From contig NC_066579.1 in assembly GCF_024323335.1 (NCBI RefSeq), positions 353,035,400-353,099,399 of the forward strand: a stretch of DNA of 64,000 bases, read 5' to 3'. The notes below the pieces were generated by a model, which was given only the letters and a program-made list of their open reading frames with translations, had not been told where the DNA came from and ran no database searches. The DNA comes from Lathyrus oleraceus (taxonomy: Eukaryota; Streptophyta; Magnoliopsida; Fabales; Fabaceae). How positions within the stretch are numbered: the stretch's first letter is position 1; the number at the start of each line of letters is the position of its first letter. The translations under genes were made by a program, and so were the position numbers. Shown here in pieces: positions 32,312 to 45,100 of the stretch.

Positions 32312-34343
32312 TCTAAAATTCATTGTAACAAAACCCTAGGAAATTCGGGCAGCCTCCATACACACTGAAAACACACTTTTCACTCTGACTCACACACTTT
32401 TCACTTCCATCTCACAAAAACCCTAACATTGCTTTGCAAACCCAACCGTGCATTTCAATTTCAATCGATCTCTCCAACCAGGTTTGCCCTATTTCCATTA
32501 CTTTATGCTTTCAATTTGAAATTTCTGAAGCATGAGAAATTATGGATGAATTTGGGAGAGTGGGTATCATTAGGTTTTGCATGTGGGTTTAGATGTGCAT
32601 GAATGTTGAACAATGCCTTGAACGTTTAATCACTCAGTTTCCGAAATGGGTACCATAGGATTTAGGGTTTTCTGAAATCGGACTGTTATAAGGGAAGAAC
32701 CCAGAACCCATAGGCATTCGCTAGCACCTCGCTAGGCGAATCTGTAGCGAAGCTTTGCTAAGTCTTCGCTAAGCGAAGCAGTAGCGATCATGACAGTAGT
32801 TGGTTTTCTGTTTGCTCTCTAATCTGTTTTGTGTTTGTTATGACATGCTTTCTATTGCATCTGTGCACTGTTTACCTGACACGTTTGTTGCTATGATTCT
32901 CCTGTTTGGTGCAACTCTGGATTGCACCCCATCTTGTTATTCTAACGTGTTTGTTGAGTTTTTTGTGAGGGCTCACATGACTCTTGAAGAGATAGCTTGC
33001 TTGGTATTCCACTTTATTTGTGGGATACCATTTGGAGATTTATTCTGATTGCTTTGCTGACTTGCTTTCTTTGATGGTGCTAGCCTGAGAGATCTCTGGG
33101 TTTCTTGTTTCTTTAGTTGTTGTTACTTCGGATCTTTATCCGTGTGGTAGATCTCTTGATCCCTTTTATATCTTTTCAGCATTTTACCGCTTTCTTAGCT
33201 GGAAGACCTCGATAGGAGGCAATGTTTTTGTGTGTTTACTTTTGTGCCCAAAGACCTCCAAGAGGAGGCACCAGTGCTAAAGACCTCCATGAAGAGGCAA
33301 TTGACGGATAAAAGGGATTAGTAGTCAATCCCCCGTTACTCAGTGTGTCATTCTTTATGCTCGCACTACGTGTCGATGCTTCAAAACAAAAGCCCAAGAT
33401 CTTTTGTCCGGTCAGTCAGTGGAGAGGGTTCCATCTTTCAGAATCCCCACGCTTTGTCATGAGCTCACCCCGTCTAGGGTTAAGAGCTATGAGGTCTTAT
33501 CCTCATTACCCTTTTATCTGCTCATCCTGACGTTCAATATCAGTGGTTAAGAGCCCATTTGATTACCTTTCCATGGCTTGTTTGTCGAGGTTGATATGAC
33601 CCCTCTTGACTAAAGCCCTACCCATGTATGTTTGAGCCCCCTTATTGGTGTGTTTACTTTATGCTATATGTTTTTGTGTGGTGTGATCGTCTCCCCATAG
33701 GATTGTTAGGCTTCGTATAGTCTCTCGTTTGCATGTCAATTAAGGTAGCATGGTTCCTTCGTCTAGGACTTCCTTTTTGCATGAGCATTCCTAAAACACA
33801 AACAAACTCTTTGATTTTTCTTCTCCTAAGAACACGTTAACTCCTTCTACTACAGGTGACTAAGTCTCCAAAGGTCGAGCATCCGGTAGATTGCGTAGTA
33901 ACGTCGTTCATCTAAAAAACACAAAACAAACAAAATAGGTTAGCCGAGCTACGGTGCTCTGATTCTCAATCCTTCTTGAGATACGTATGTAGTAGGGTAG
34001 GGCCTGTGCGAGCAATAACTCTTTCTTTTCCCTACTTTGATTTTCTCTCTTTCGCATCGCATATAGGACTTTTTTATACACACACTTTAGACATAAATAG
34101 AAAACGTGGATCCTGTGGAGTACCACAGACGTGAAGGGGTGCGATAACCTTCCCTTCACGTAACCGACCCCCTTACTCAGTTTTCTTTGGTTCGAGACTT
34201 TGTTTTATTCGTTCCCTCTTGGTTATGCAGTACTACCTTTCCCTCCACTTGGGATAAAAGTACATAGTTGGCGACTCTACTCTTTTTTCCTCGCCACTCC
34301 TTTTCGCGTTTGTACTTGGATTCGGGAAATCCGGGGAGCGACA

Positions 34344-34348
34344 GTGAG
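34344..34348. repeat. Right target-site duplication of E2 (GTGAG)
   Basis: GTGAG follows the E2 LTR. Intact relatives read 'ataggtgagaattac' (about 10370) and 'ataggtgagcattac' (about 42785), so this is the expected duplicated target. The left copy was lost in the deletion. Confidence 0.75.
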
Positions 34349-34992
34349 TATTACATCTACCACAAAGATAACTCAAACCTAATAACTAAAGGTTATGAAA
34401 AAGTTTGGATTAGAAGGTGGCCATTGAAACCAGAAAAACACATTTGAATGGATTATATTTACCAATTAGAAGTATATACAAAATGGTCAAAGTGGACTTA
34501 AAGATTCAATTCAAAATAAGTGTTATGAAAAGAAAGTTTGAAAATCAAAAGCATAAGGCTTAGGTTTCTAATGTTGAAAAACAAGTGTTAGATGTCTGCA
34601 CAAAAGTTTTGGCTTGGGTTAGAGTGGAGAGAAGAAGTAGAAAAGCTAAAGTCCTAAGTAAAGCAAAAAGGTGAGGGATAAGAAGCAAAACCACAATGGA
34701 GTTCCTCTCTTGAGATCATATTGATGATCCAAGTAGCTCCCATCCTTTGGAATAAACAAGCAAGTAAGCATAAACTCAAGCAATCAACAATCAAATAAAC
34801 TCTTGGAAAGACTCCTCAATGTATCTTGGATCTCTCTCTCTTGGAATCTCATGGTAATGGTTCCTCAATTAAGCTCAAGTGGGAACTCCTAGCACAAAGA
34901 AAGCACACATCAAAAGGTTCTATAATACAATCAAAGAATGGACAAGAGGGAGTTTAGAATATGGTCCTTTCAATGTTCATCTTCAAGCTTAA

Positions 34993-35074
34993 GCATTCTA
35001 AAGGCTCAATGCCTAGTTGCTCTTTGACTTTTTATAGCATTCTAAAGGCTCAATGCCTAGTTGCTCTTTGACTC
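34993..35074. repeat. Short tandem duplication in Q (about 44 bp x 1.9)
   Basis: The segment starting GCATTCTAAAGGCTCAATGC occurs at 34993 and again at 35037. It is single-copy in the related M LTRs, so it is a Q-specific duplication. Confidence 0.85.
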
Positions 35075-37154
35075 CAAATTTGCATAGGGAAGATCCTAAA
35101 GTCTAAGTCCATTTTGTCCAATTCTTTGCATTTGGTTCACAACAATCAAAATAAAACACAAGCACAATAGTATATACACAATTATGTGCTCAAGTGAGCA
35201 AAAGGCAAATGGCATTAACATAAACATGTGCTCAAGTGAGCAAAGGGAAAAGCAAATGGATAATATGTACAAGAATAGTAAATTGCATAAAAGTAAAGTG
35301 CAAAAAGTAAATGTTAATTGTTAATGGTTAGTGTTAGTAGTTAGTGTGCCATAAGGCAAATTTAGCGCTATGTTAAGCAATCGTAATTAGACTTATGTAT
35401 AAGTCACAACTATCTGAGGCCGGTCAATAATAATGTAGGAAACAACACAAGTTAGAAGTCTTGATTAGTGAACCAAGTTCCAACAACTTGCCATGCCAAA
35501 AAGAAGAAGAGAATTGATCTTGTATTGGTTTAAGTCTTTTGCATGATTTAGGAAGCAACCTATCCTTAATGCAAAGCCATTCATTTGATCAATTGATCAA
35601 GATGAATTAGATTTGAATCAAGGAAGATTAAGCCTCCCTAATCAATGTTAACTTATCAACCTTTAACTCATTGATCAAAAAGAAAAGAAGAAGAGGAAGA
35701 AAGAGATGAATAATGGAAAAGGAAAAATGGAAAGAATAAAGTGCATAAGGTGAAATAAAATGTACCAATCCATGTGTATTGACCAAATGACATTGAAAGT
35801 CAAAGTCAAACAATGAGAAATCAGAAGTGAGATGAAGATTGGAGGTCAAACAATAAGCAAAATATTTTTGGCATTTTCTAATATTAAAATAAACTTGAAT
35901 TAAAAAATAAAAGAGAGGTCAAACTTCAAAATCACTTCAAATCAACCTTGAAAGGTCCAAGTGATTTATCCTAAGTTCAACAAGGTCAAATAAAGTTTGA
36001 CAAAAAATTTCAGCATTTTTAAAAGTCAGAAGCTATTTTTAATCAATTAAAAATGGACAAAAATAACCTAATTGAACTAAAATCTCAAATCAATTAAAAA
36101 ATTGATAAGAATATTTTTCATAGATTCATCATCATTCAAATAGGTTGGGAAAATATTTTTGTATTTTTTGAATATCAAAAACTATTTAAAATGAATTAAA
36201 AGTAACCAGAAAAGAGAAAATTCACAAAAAAATATCAAATGATGAAATAAAAAATATTAAAAATCAAATTTAGAAACTAGAAATTATTTGGAGAAGAATG
36301 TAATTGGTCCCATATTTTTTGGAATTAAAATGAAGAAGATATGAATTTTTGAAAATAATGGGAATAAAAGAAATAAAAATCAGAAAATAGAAAATAAGAA
36401 AAAACAAGGAGTGTTGGATTGGATCTCATTAATTGACGTGGCCAATCCTGAGGTTTAGAAGCACGCGCTCATGGTAAGTCCAAGTCAGTGAGAAACATCC
36501 AACATTAAAATAAGTCATAACATTGGACAGTGGAGATTGCATCTGGAAAAATGGATGAACGATCCAGATTTAATCTGGAGACCAGACGGTGGCCAGCGCC
36601 ACCGTCTTCTCCGGCCAAACTCCGGCCACGTTCAAAAATTGCAGAGCAAGAAAAAGTAACCAAATGACACGATCTATATATCATTGGAAAGTTGGGATGA
36701 TGTACATCATCCCTGTATCACTCAATTCCACTCTAGATCTCTATATTGAGAGAAAACAGAGATGGAAATTTTGTGATGTTCATGAGAACTTGATGGATTT
36801 CAACAATTAAGTACTCAAATCAATTGCCTCTATGAAGAGGACTTCAACCAACACAAAATCCAAGCAAATAGATCAATAGATGATGAGTTTCGAAGAAAAA
36901 ACCAGTTGAAGAACAACCTTGGATTCTGGAGATTTGAGCTTAATTCCTTGCTTCCTTTGCCAAAACAGAAGATCAATGGAGTACAGGATGAAGGTCTAGA
37001 AGCTTTAAATCCAAAGATTCAACCAGATGTAGTTGAATTTTAGATCTGAAAAATTTGAATAAAAGTGAAATAGCTTCTTTGGTGAGAGGTTAGGTTTTCA
37101 GTTCAGCAGCATTTCAGGTTGATTCATGGATGATATTTGAATGGAGTGAGGCTC

Positions 37155-37164
37155 TTATTTATAG
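37155..37164 (-). promoter_or_regulatory. TATA box of LTR Q
   Basis: CTATAAATAA on the minus strand, at the position conserved in the M LTRs. Confidence 0.65.
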
Positions 37165-38670
37165 ATGGAATGGCAAAGTAAGTGTGATTCAATCAGTGTG
37201 CATGGAATTGGACATTCATTGCATGATCATTCAAAAGGCCCAAATTTAATGCAAAATGCAATCTGAAATCATACCAAAGTGAAATGGACGTGTAATCTGA
37301 ATGGTAATTGCTTGTGCATGGAATTTTGAGGTGTTATGCATAATTGGACCAAAAACTTCTCCTCTTCGAAAATACCATTTGCCAAATCCAAACATGATCA
37401 TGTGAGTAGTGGTTGGAAAGGTTTTGGTGTAAGGAACAATTGTTATGTTGGGCAAAAATCCATTTGAAATGTGGAAATTGGTGAAAAATTTGAGTTTAAA
37501 GTGTAAGGTGCAAAACATGTAAAGGCAAAGTTTCTAAATTTGGCCAATGTTCAAGCCCCTCTGTTTCAATGATGCAAACCTCAAATGAAAAGACCTCCAA
37601 CATAAACGTTGTAGATCTTCTCAAGACAATAAAAATGGACTTACATTTTGTATCATTTGGGTTTTTGATGAAAGAGTTACGGGCACTTGAAGTTAGACTT
37701 TTTTGCCTTTTAATGCATTTGGTCCAAAAGGACCTATAATGTCTTGCATTATCACATGTATTTCCTTTGAGATTTTGAAATTTTGTTCAACATAACATTT
37801 TAAGTAGACATCTTAAGCTTTCCAATGCATTTGATCCCACCTCAAAAGCATAAAAAATGAATGAGTTGTGTCCTTGGGAAGTTGACCCAAAATTAGGGTT
37901 TCAGTCAAAATGACCTATAATGTCTTGGAATGGGAAATGACCTTCCAAGATTTAAATCAATTTTTGATGAACATGAAAGTTGTTCATATTGTCCTTAAGA
38001 ACATTTTTTCTTTTGGAATCATCTCCATTTGACCAACACATAAAATGTTAGGTCTTAGTGCATTTCAAAATAGTCAGATGAATTGACTGATCAACTTCTC
38101 AAGTCCACAACTCATATCTTGATGAATTGAAGATTGAGGATACTCAAATAAGTTCAAATATTCATGAAATTATGAGTTAAAGAACTTCCCTTGGTTGCAT
38201 TTGATCATGGGCTGAGGTTGCTTCAAGAGCAAGGCATTGTGGTGCACAGGTGAATTAGGGTTTCTTGGGGGACAAACCTCAAACCCTTTGACTTGCTTTT
38301 GATCAAAATGATGAATTGAGATGCTAGGGAGGAATATTTGATGGAGGAGAACTTTGGTAACCATTACCATGCTTGCTTTCATCTCCTCTTGACCTTATCA
38401 TTGCACAAAAGATCTCCTAGAAGCTTTGGATCTTGTGATTGCTCAAGCTACAAACAAAAGATGTTAGTGACATATTTTTGTGCTTTTGGTTAGTAAACAA
38501 AGTGAGAAAAGCAATAATATACAATTCAAGCATGCTTGGTGATCTCAAACCACTCACAAGAGGTCCCACCCAAAGGCAAAGGGAACCAAGATGCTTATGA
38601 TCCTTGAGGCAATGCAAATGCAATGTTATGATGCCATGAGGGATCTTAGGGACAAAATTGGGGTCTTACA

Positions 38671-39608
38671 GTAGCTCTCGCCACCTCTGGGCGTACTCTT
38701 TGAAAGTTTCCTTATCCTTCTGGGATATGGCTCTCAATTGATCCCTATCTGGAGCCATATCCACGTTATACTTGTATTACTTGACGAAAGCTTCGCCAAG
38801 GTCATTGAAGGATCAGATGTTCGCACTGTCCAAGCCCATATACCATCTCAAGGCAGCACCGGACAAACTATCCTGGAAATAGTGAATAAGAAGTTGATCA
38901 TTGTTGGTCTGAGTCGACATTTTCCTTGCATACATGACCAGGTGGCTGAGAGGGAAAGTATTTCCCTTGTACTTTTTAAAGTCAGGTACTTTGAACTTTA
39001 CAAGGATTTTGACATTTGCGACTAAGCAAAGTTCAGCAGCAGACTTGCCGAAGAGGTCCTTTCCTCGGAGAGTTTTCAATTCCTTGCGGAGCTCAAGAAA
39101 CTGATCATTCATAGAATCCATCTTTTCATAGACATCTGGGCCCTCAGACGGCTCAGAAAGGTAGATGGTGTCATCTACTCTGGGCATAGTATGCACAACA
39201 GGAGGTGGAACGACAAGGACCGGGCTAGATGCCGGCAGAGAAGCAAAGGTGGGGGCAAGACCCTCAGGAAAAAAGTTGGGAGGCATCCCCCAAGGAAACC
39301 CGGCTAGCATAGCTGTTGGTGCAAAATGGGCGCTGGCCGCAGGCACGGTTGAAGAGGCAATCTCAGAGATGACTGTCCTCTGGGGAGGAGTTGAAGGCGT
39401 CGGAGACGACTGGCTCTGGGCGGCCATGAAAGACTCCATCAAGTTAGTCAGTCTGGCTACTTCCTCCTTGAGTTCACGATTCTCTTGCTCCAAATGATCG
39501 ATTAATCTTGCAGAGTTGGCTCGGGTGTAGTACCGGTGAGTCAGCTTGTCTCCAAAATAAATGAAGAGCATAGAGTTAGACCATAAAACAAGAAGCCTGG
39601 AGCAAAAC
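38671..39608 (-). pseudogene. gag: M gag pseudogene, N-terminal two thirds
   Basis: Capsid-type polyprotein start of M, reading from an acceptor-like site (GTGCATAAGCAG, ending 39609). The first in-frame ATG is at 39571. A leucine-zipper-like helix (LIDHLEQENRELKEEVARL) is followed by a Pro/Ser-rich stretch. Next comes a retrotransposon-gag core containing KDLFGKSAAELC, FKVPDFKKY and ALRWYMGLDSANI. Stops at 38813 and 38777 both fit C-to-T changes. The gene is cut at 38671 by LTR Q after the QRW-type helix. The rest of gag and the protease were lost in the deletion. It is closely related to P2 gag. Confidence 0.88.
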
Positions 39609-39829
39609 CTGCTTATGCACATGATGCATGCAATGCTTGTGCATATGATTTATTTTATTTATCAGAGGAACTTTAGAGTCCTATTTGCAAATATTTGAAA
39701 ATATTAATCATTTAGACATATAGTGAAATATCAATAATATTTCGAAAATATTTTTTTACGCCAAAGAAGTACAGTCTTGGTAACCAAATACAATACAAGA
39801 GAGAAGGAAAATGAGCATCCTATGGAACC

Positions 39830-41271
39830 CTAGAAGCAATCATCTAAAGCTCTGGAGACTGGAAGATAATCTGCAAGAAGCCTCTTCACCTCCCTCTCAT
39901 AGGTTGCCTCCATATCTGCCTTCTCTTTAGCGAGTCGATCATACTTCCTCTTCCAAAACTTGGAGGATTGAGGAAGAAGAGAAGTCAACACATCATCAGG
40001 CTCATCAATAACCTGGTGCTCAAGAAACTCTATCAAAGCATCCTTCTCTTTAATCTGCTGAAGCAACTCCTCTCGTTCACGGATCCAGGCACGTGAACGG
40101 TCTTCGTCTCTCAACTCCTCTACTCCTTGGTCAGGGAGGGTTGAAGGCCCAGCCACAACCAAAGGTGTAGGTCTCGGATACTCATAAGGCATAAGGTACT
40201 CAGAAGCTCTCCTCCTAACCCAAGAGGTATAGGGTTCCAAAGCAATACAGTTCTTTGGTCTAAGCTCCTTTCTTCCCTTCCTATGGATCTTGCGCCAAGC
40301 GCGAACCATCCTGCCCTTCAAGCCTTGGGGATCTTTACCCTCCTGGAAGAATACACCTTCTAACAGAATGTTATTAGGTTTATCCTTTAGGGGGAACCCA
40401 AGCTGACGACGTGCTAAAATAGGGTTGTAGTTAATCCCACCGCATGTACCAAGAAGAGGCACATTGGAGAATTCACCACAAGAGTCGATAATCTGCACAC
40501 CATCATATACACGGTTGAACCAAAAGATATCATCATTAGTGAGAGACATAAGTCTCGTGGACCACCGTAGACATCCTTTGTTCTCCTTGAAGGCGACCGT
40601 CTGCGGCAAGTGCGAAATAAACCACTTGTACAACAGAGGCAAACAACACACAATGGTACCACCACCCTTTGCATTCCTCATATGCAAAGAAAAGTAAGTG
40701 TCACCCAACAGACTCAGAATGGGATTAAGAGTAGAGAAAATCCTAATAGCGTTCACATCCACAAACTTGTCGATGTTGGGAAATAACACTAGCCCATAGA
40801 TGAGAAGTACAAATATGGCCTCAAAGGCGTCCTCACTCATGGCCTTCCCATACGAGTGATGAGGAACTCAAAAGGGAGACCTTGAATTCCACCTTTGGTA
40901 GTCAAATGAGCACCAACCAGAGATTCATCTATATGCAACATATCAGCTATCTCTTGATAAGTAGGAACCCTCTCTAAGCCACTGAACGACAACTGATCTA
41001 GGATAGGTATTCCCACAAGATAGGCATACTCCTCAAGCGTGGGCAAAAGCTGGAAATCTGGAAATGTGAAGCAACGGTATAAGGGATCATAGAACTGCAC
41101 CAATACACTCATCAATCCTTCGTCCACTTGAGTAGCCAGAATAGATAGAAGCTTCCCATGACGAGCCTTGAAATCCAAGGGATCTAATACATAGGATGTC
41201 AAATTCCTTAACTCTTTCAAGTCGGGTTGTCTGAAACTGTACTGCTTCGTATTCCTTCTTTGTCTATTCAT
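39830..41271 (-). pseudogene. M ORF1 pseudogene (Ogre-specific ORF upstream of gag)
   Basis: Ogre ORF1, function unknown. I recall the domain being listed as a plant DUF (DUF7745-like). ATG at 41271 begins MNRQRRNTKQYSFRQPDLKEL; matching residues follow in P2 ORF1 (61158). Recognisable blocks are FYDPLYRCFTFPDF, AFEAIFVLLIYGL, WFISHLPQT, CLRWSTRLMSLTNDD, GGINYNPILARRQLGFP and a C-terminal coiled coil (about 40070-39850). Frame is broken near 40838, where the first frame stops (GRP) and the next begins at an overlapping ATGA. Compared with P2, about 8-10 residues are missing or altered there. It ends at 39830. Confidence 0.88.
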
Positions 41272-42170
41272 GTCTGAAAATTTGCAAATAGACCTCTTAA
41301 GTTCCTTGAAAAGTTTCTCATTTTTTGATGATATGGATGCAAATGGGTGCATGAATGCATGGATGCAACAACCACACTCAAGGATCAAGCAAAGGACATC
41401 ACACAAAGGTCATGGGATGGATCAAGTCATCCTTAATATTAATCATCCATCTTGGTGGATTATGGTTTACACCTTATCAACACCCAAGTTCCATTAATAT
41501 TAAGGATACAAGAACGAATCAACCATGAATCAATGGTTTGTTGCAAGTCAGGAGCATGGAGTCTCGGTTAAGAACCACCCAAAGGGAGTGTACTAGGGTT
41601 TAAACCTGCCAAACATGTTCTACAAGAGGTTCCCATAGTCATCATCCCATCTTTCGGATATTATCGGATAAATGACTACTCGTATTCCAAAAATATTCTC
41701 AAGAGAGACTCTTATGAGTGTAGTATCGTGTAACAATCATATCAAATCTTACACTTGAAAGACCTTCGCACTACATCCTAAGAATAGGCCAAGATGGGCT
41801 TGGTAAACTAAAGTCCTTGGCTTCTAAGGTCTATATTGGAAAGAGTAATGCCTAACCACGACTACTCGTGTGACATTATTGATCCCAATATGACCTCCAC
41901 CAAGTGAATAGGCTTGCAAGTCAACTTGCTAAGGAATAACTCCACACAAGTCAACAAGACTATGCCATTCTCCTATCCTAAGTGCACTCGAGTTCGGGTA
42001 TAGAACTCATCTCACAAAGATCACCAAGCATACAAGGAATTAATATATCAAGCAATTCAATCATTACATACAATACAGTAATCCCAAATTGCACAAAAAA
42101 TATGTCACAAGATAATATACAATACAATACAACAAATATGAAAAGTAGGCAAAACCCACTAGGCAAGGAT
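41272..42170 (-). other. M 5' leader between PBS and ORF1
   Basis: About 900 nt without supported ORF, homologous on the minus strand to the P2 leader (60319-61157). Presumed untranslated leader with packaging signals, which cannot be located by eye. Confidence 0.7.
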
Positions 42171-42187
42171 CCCCAGCAGAGTTGCCA
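42171..42187 (-). other. M primer-binding site
   Basis: The minus strand reads TGGCAACTCTGCTGGGG, 6 nt after the LTR end (42194). It matches the P2 site at 60301 apart from one base. Ogre elements are known to use a tRNA-Arg primer; the sequence is consistent with that, but I did not check a tRNA set. Confidence 0.85.
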
Positions 42188-42193
42188 CTTTTC

Positions 42194-45100
42194 TGTAGCG
42201 GGGTATTCGTTACCTTTAGATTTATTGTCTAAATCAAAAGTAAACCATACAAATTGAGTCGCCACCACACTTCTAGTTATCCAAAGGAATGGTTAGAAAG
42301 CGAACAAAAACCGTGAACTTTTATCGAATCAAAAACTAATAAAAATGTCAGAGATCAGGGTAAGGGGGTTGGTTATGCAATGGGAAGGTTTTAAGCACCC
42401 AAAACATCCCAGGTACTCTTAGGGAGCCCTTTTCACACTTGTTGTAAGGTTGGTATTTTGTGAAAATTTATCTGTGCAAACATGATTGAAGAGATGAGAA
42501 GAGAATATACAAGTTATTTACAATTTGTGTTTGGATGGATAAACCCATTGCCTACGTACCATCTTAAAAAAGATTAGGATCAAAACCTCGTAGTTCGGGG
42601 TAAAAATCTCAAAACAAATTGGTGAATTGATTGGCCCAAAAGCCTTAAGGTCTTTTGTTATCCAAGGGAGAAAACTCAACCTAAAGCCACAAATCCACCA
42701 TGTAAGGATAGCTTCAACATGCTAGTGAGGGGTTAACCCTATAATAAGCATGGAAGACTTATTGTCCATCACTAAGGGTATAGGTGAGCATTACATCTAC
42801 CTCAAGGATAACTCAAACCTAATAGCTAAAGGTTGTGAGAAGTTTTGATGAGAAAGTGGCCAGTGAAACCACGAAAGCATTTGAATGAGTTATATTTACC
42901 AATGGAAAGTATTTACAAAATATGGTCAAAGTTGACTTAAAGATTCAATTCAAAATAAGTGTTATGAAAAGGGAGTTTGAAAATCAAAAGCATAAGACTT
43001 AGGTTTCTAATGTTTGGAAACAAGTGTTAAATGTTTGCACAAATGTTTTGGCTTGGATTAGAGTGGAGGGAAGAAGAAGAATGGCTAAGTCCTAATCATA
43101 CAAGAGATGAATGATAAGAAACAAGACCACAAATGGAGTTCCTCTCTTGAGATCATATTGATGATCCAAGTAGCTCCCATCCTTTGGAATAATCAAGCAA
43201 ATAAGTGTAAGCTCAAGCAATCAAATTAATCAAGCAAGCTCTTAGAAGATCCCCAATGGCTCTTGTATCTTTCTCTTTGAAGCACATGACAATGGTTTTT
43301 CAATTTGGCTCAAATAGGATTCCCTAGCACAAAAGCACACACATCAAAGAGTTCCATGAAGTAAATCAAGAATGGACAAGAATGAGTTTAGAGATTTGGT
43401 CCTTCTAATCCATCTTCAACATTGAGGCATTTTTACTCCATTTTTGCATAGGGAATGTCCTAGAAACTAAGTCCATTTGTCCATTTTTGCATTTGGTCCA
43501 CAACAATCAACACAAAACACAAGCACAATAATATATACACAATTATGTGCTCAAGTGAGCAAAAGGAAAATTGCATTAACATAAACATGTGCTCAAATAA
43601 GCAAAGGGCAAAAGCAAATGAATAATATGTACAAGAATAGTAAATTGCATAAATGTAAAGTGCAAGAATTAAATGTTAATGGTTAATGGTTAGTGTTAGA
43701 GTTAGTGTGCCATAAGGCAATTTAGCGCTATGTTAAGCAATCGTAATTGGACTTATGTAGAAGTTGCAACTATCTGAGGCCGGTCAATAATAATGTAGGT
43801 AACAACACAAGTTAGAGATCTTGATTAGTGAATCAAGCTCCTACAACTTGCCATGCCAAAAAGAAGATGAGAAATGATCTTGTATTAATTTAGGTTCTTT
43901 GCTTGATTAGGAAGCAACCTATCCTTAATGCAAAGCCATTCACTTGATCCATGATCAAGTTGAATTAGATTTGAATCAAGGAAGGTTAAACCTCCTATAT
44001 CAATGCTAACCACCAATCTTTAACTCATTAATCAAAAAAAGAAAAGAAGAAGAAGAAGAAGATGATGAATAATAAAACACATTAATGAAAATGAAATGAA
44101 ATAATCAACAAGCATTGACCAAAGATATATGAGATCAAGGTCAAACAAATAGTAAACAGAAGCAAGATGAAGAATAGAAGTCAAGAAACAAATAAAATAT
44201 TTTTGGTATTTTTCAAAATTAAAATAATACTTGAATTAAAATAATAAAGAAAGGTCAAACTTAAAATTCACTTCAAATCAATTTTGAAAAGTTCAAGTGA
44301 ATTATCCCAAGTTCAACAATGTCAAACAAAGTTTGACAAAAAATTTCAGCATTTTTAGAAGTCAGAAACTATTTTTAATCAATTAAAAATGCATAAAAAT
44401 GACCTAATTGAATTAAAATCTTAAATAAATCTCAAATCAATTAATAAATTTATGAGAATATTTTTCATAGATCTAGCATCATTCAAAGAGGTTGGAAAAA
44501 TATTTTTGTATTTTTTGAATATCAAAAACTATTTAAAATGAATTAAAAATAACCAGAAAAGAGAAAATTCCTAAAAAAAATATTAAATGATAAAATAAAA
44601 AATATTAAAAATCATTTTTAGAAACTAGAAATTAAAAGAAGAAAAATGTAATTGGTCTCATATTTTTTGGACCAATAATGAAGGAGATATGAATTTTTAA
44701 AATGAAATGGAAATAAAAGAAATAAAAGAAAATGAAATCAGAAATTTAAAAATGATGAAAAACATGGAGCGTCTGATCTGAGCTCATTAATTGAGCTGGA
44801 AAATCATGAGGCTCACACACGCACGCCTACCATGTTCCTTTGTCAATGCATCACATGTAGCATTTAAATAAGTCATAACATGGAACGGGCGAGATTTGAT
44901 CTGGAAACACAAACACACGACCATGATTGAATCTGGAGATTGGACGGTGACCTGCGCCACCGTCTTCTCCGGCCAGCTTCCGGTGAAGCTCAAACTTGCA
45001 GAGAAAAAAATGTTCACCAAATGCCACGATCTAGGTACCAATCGAAAGCTGGGGTGATGTACATCACCCCTGTACCAACCAAATCCACTCTAGGTTTCTA

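Larger units (their letters stand above)
23311..34343 (+). mobile_element. Element E2: Ogre-clade retrotransposon lacking its 5' end
   Basis: Contains, in order, gag C-terminus, protease, intron, RT, RNase H, aRNH, integrase, repeat-rich 3' UTR, polypurine tract and a complete 3' LTR (TGTAGCACC...GAGCGACA). After the LTR comes GTGAG (34344-34348), which fits insertion into an M-type LTR at 'ataggtgag'. The 5' LTR, leader, ORF1 and gag N-terminus are missing. The left boundary is a deletion junction, placed at about 23311. Confidence 0.88.
31451..34343 (+). mobile_element. E2 3' LTR (2893 bp)
   Basis: Runs TGTAGCACC...GAGCGACA, between the polypurine tract and the GTGAG duplication. It is a different family from the M/P1/P2 LTRs, though its U5 part (about 33230-33500) matches LTR C. 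It carries a TATA-like box at 32305-32311 and CG-rich inverted-repeat clusters at 31910-32235 and 32709-32790. The ORFs within it are not supported as genes. Confidence 0.9.
34344..38670 (-). mobile_element. Element Q: partial Ogre LTR, minus strand
   Basis: Reads TGTAAGACCCC from 38670 leftward and is homologous to the M LTRs along its full length. It is more divergent (roughly 85-90% by eye) and lacks the ~600 bp corresponding to 9775-10366, which would lie left of E2. It is bounded on the right by M gag at 38671, so Q inserted into M's gag. A TATA box lies at 37155-37164. Whether Q was a solo LTR or part of a full element cannot be decided because of the deletion. Confidence 0.87.

Noticed and set aside
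32800..33530. ORFs within the E2 LTR that look like short secreted or membrane peptides
   Set aside because: Hydrophobic content follows from T-rich LTR sequence; no conservation can be shown and both lie inside U5.
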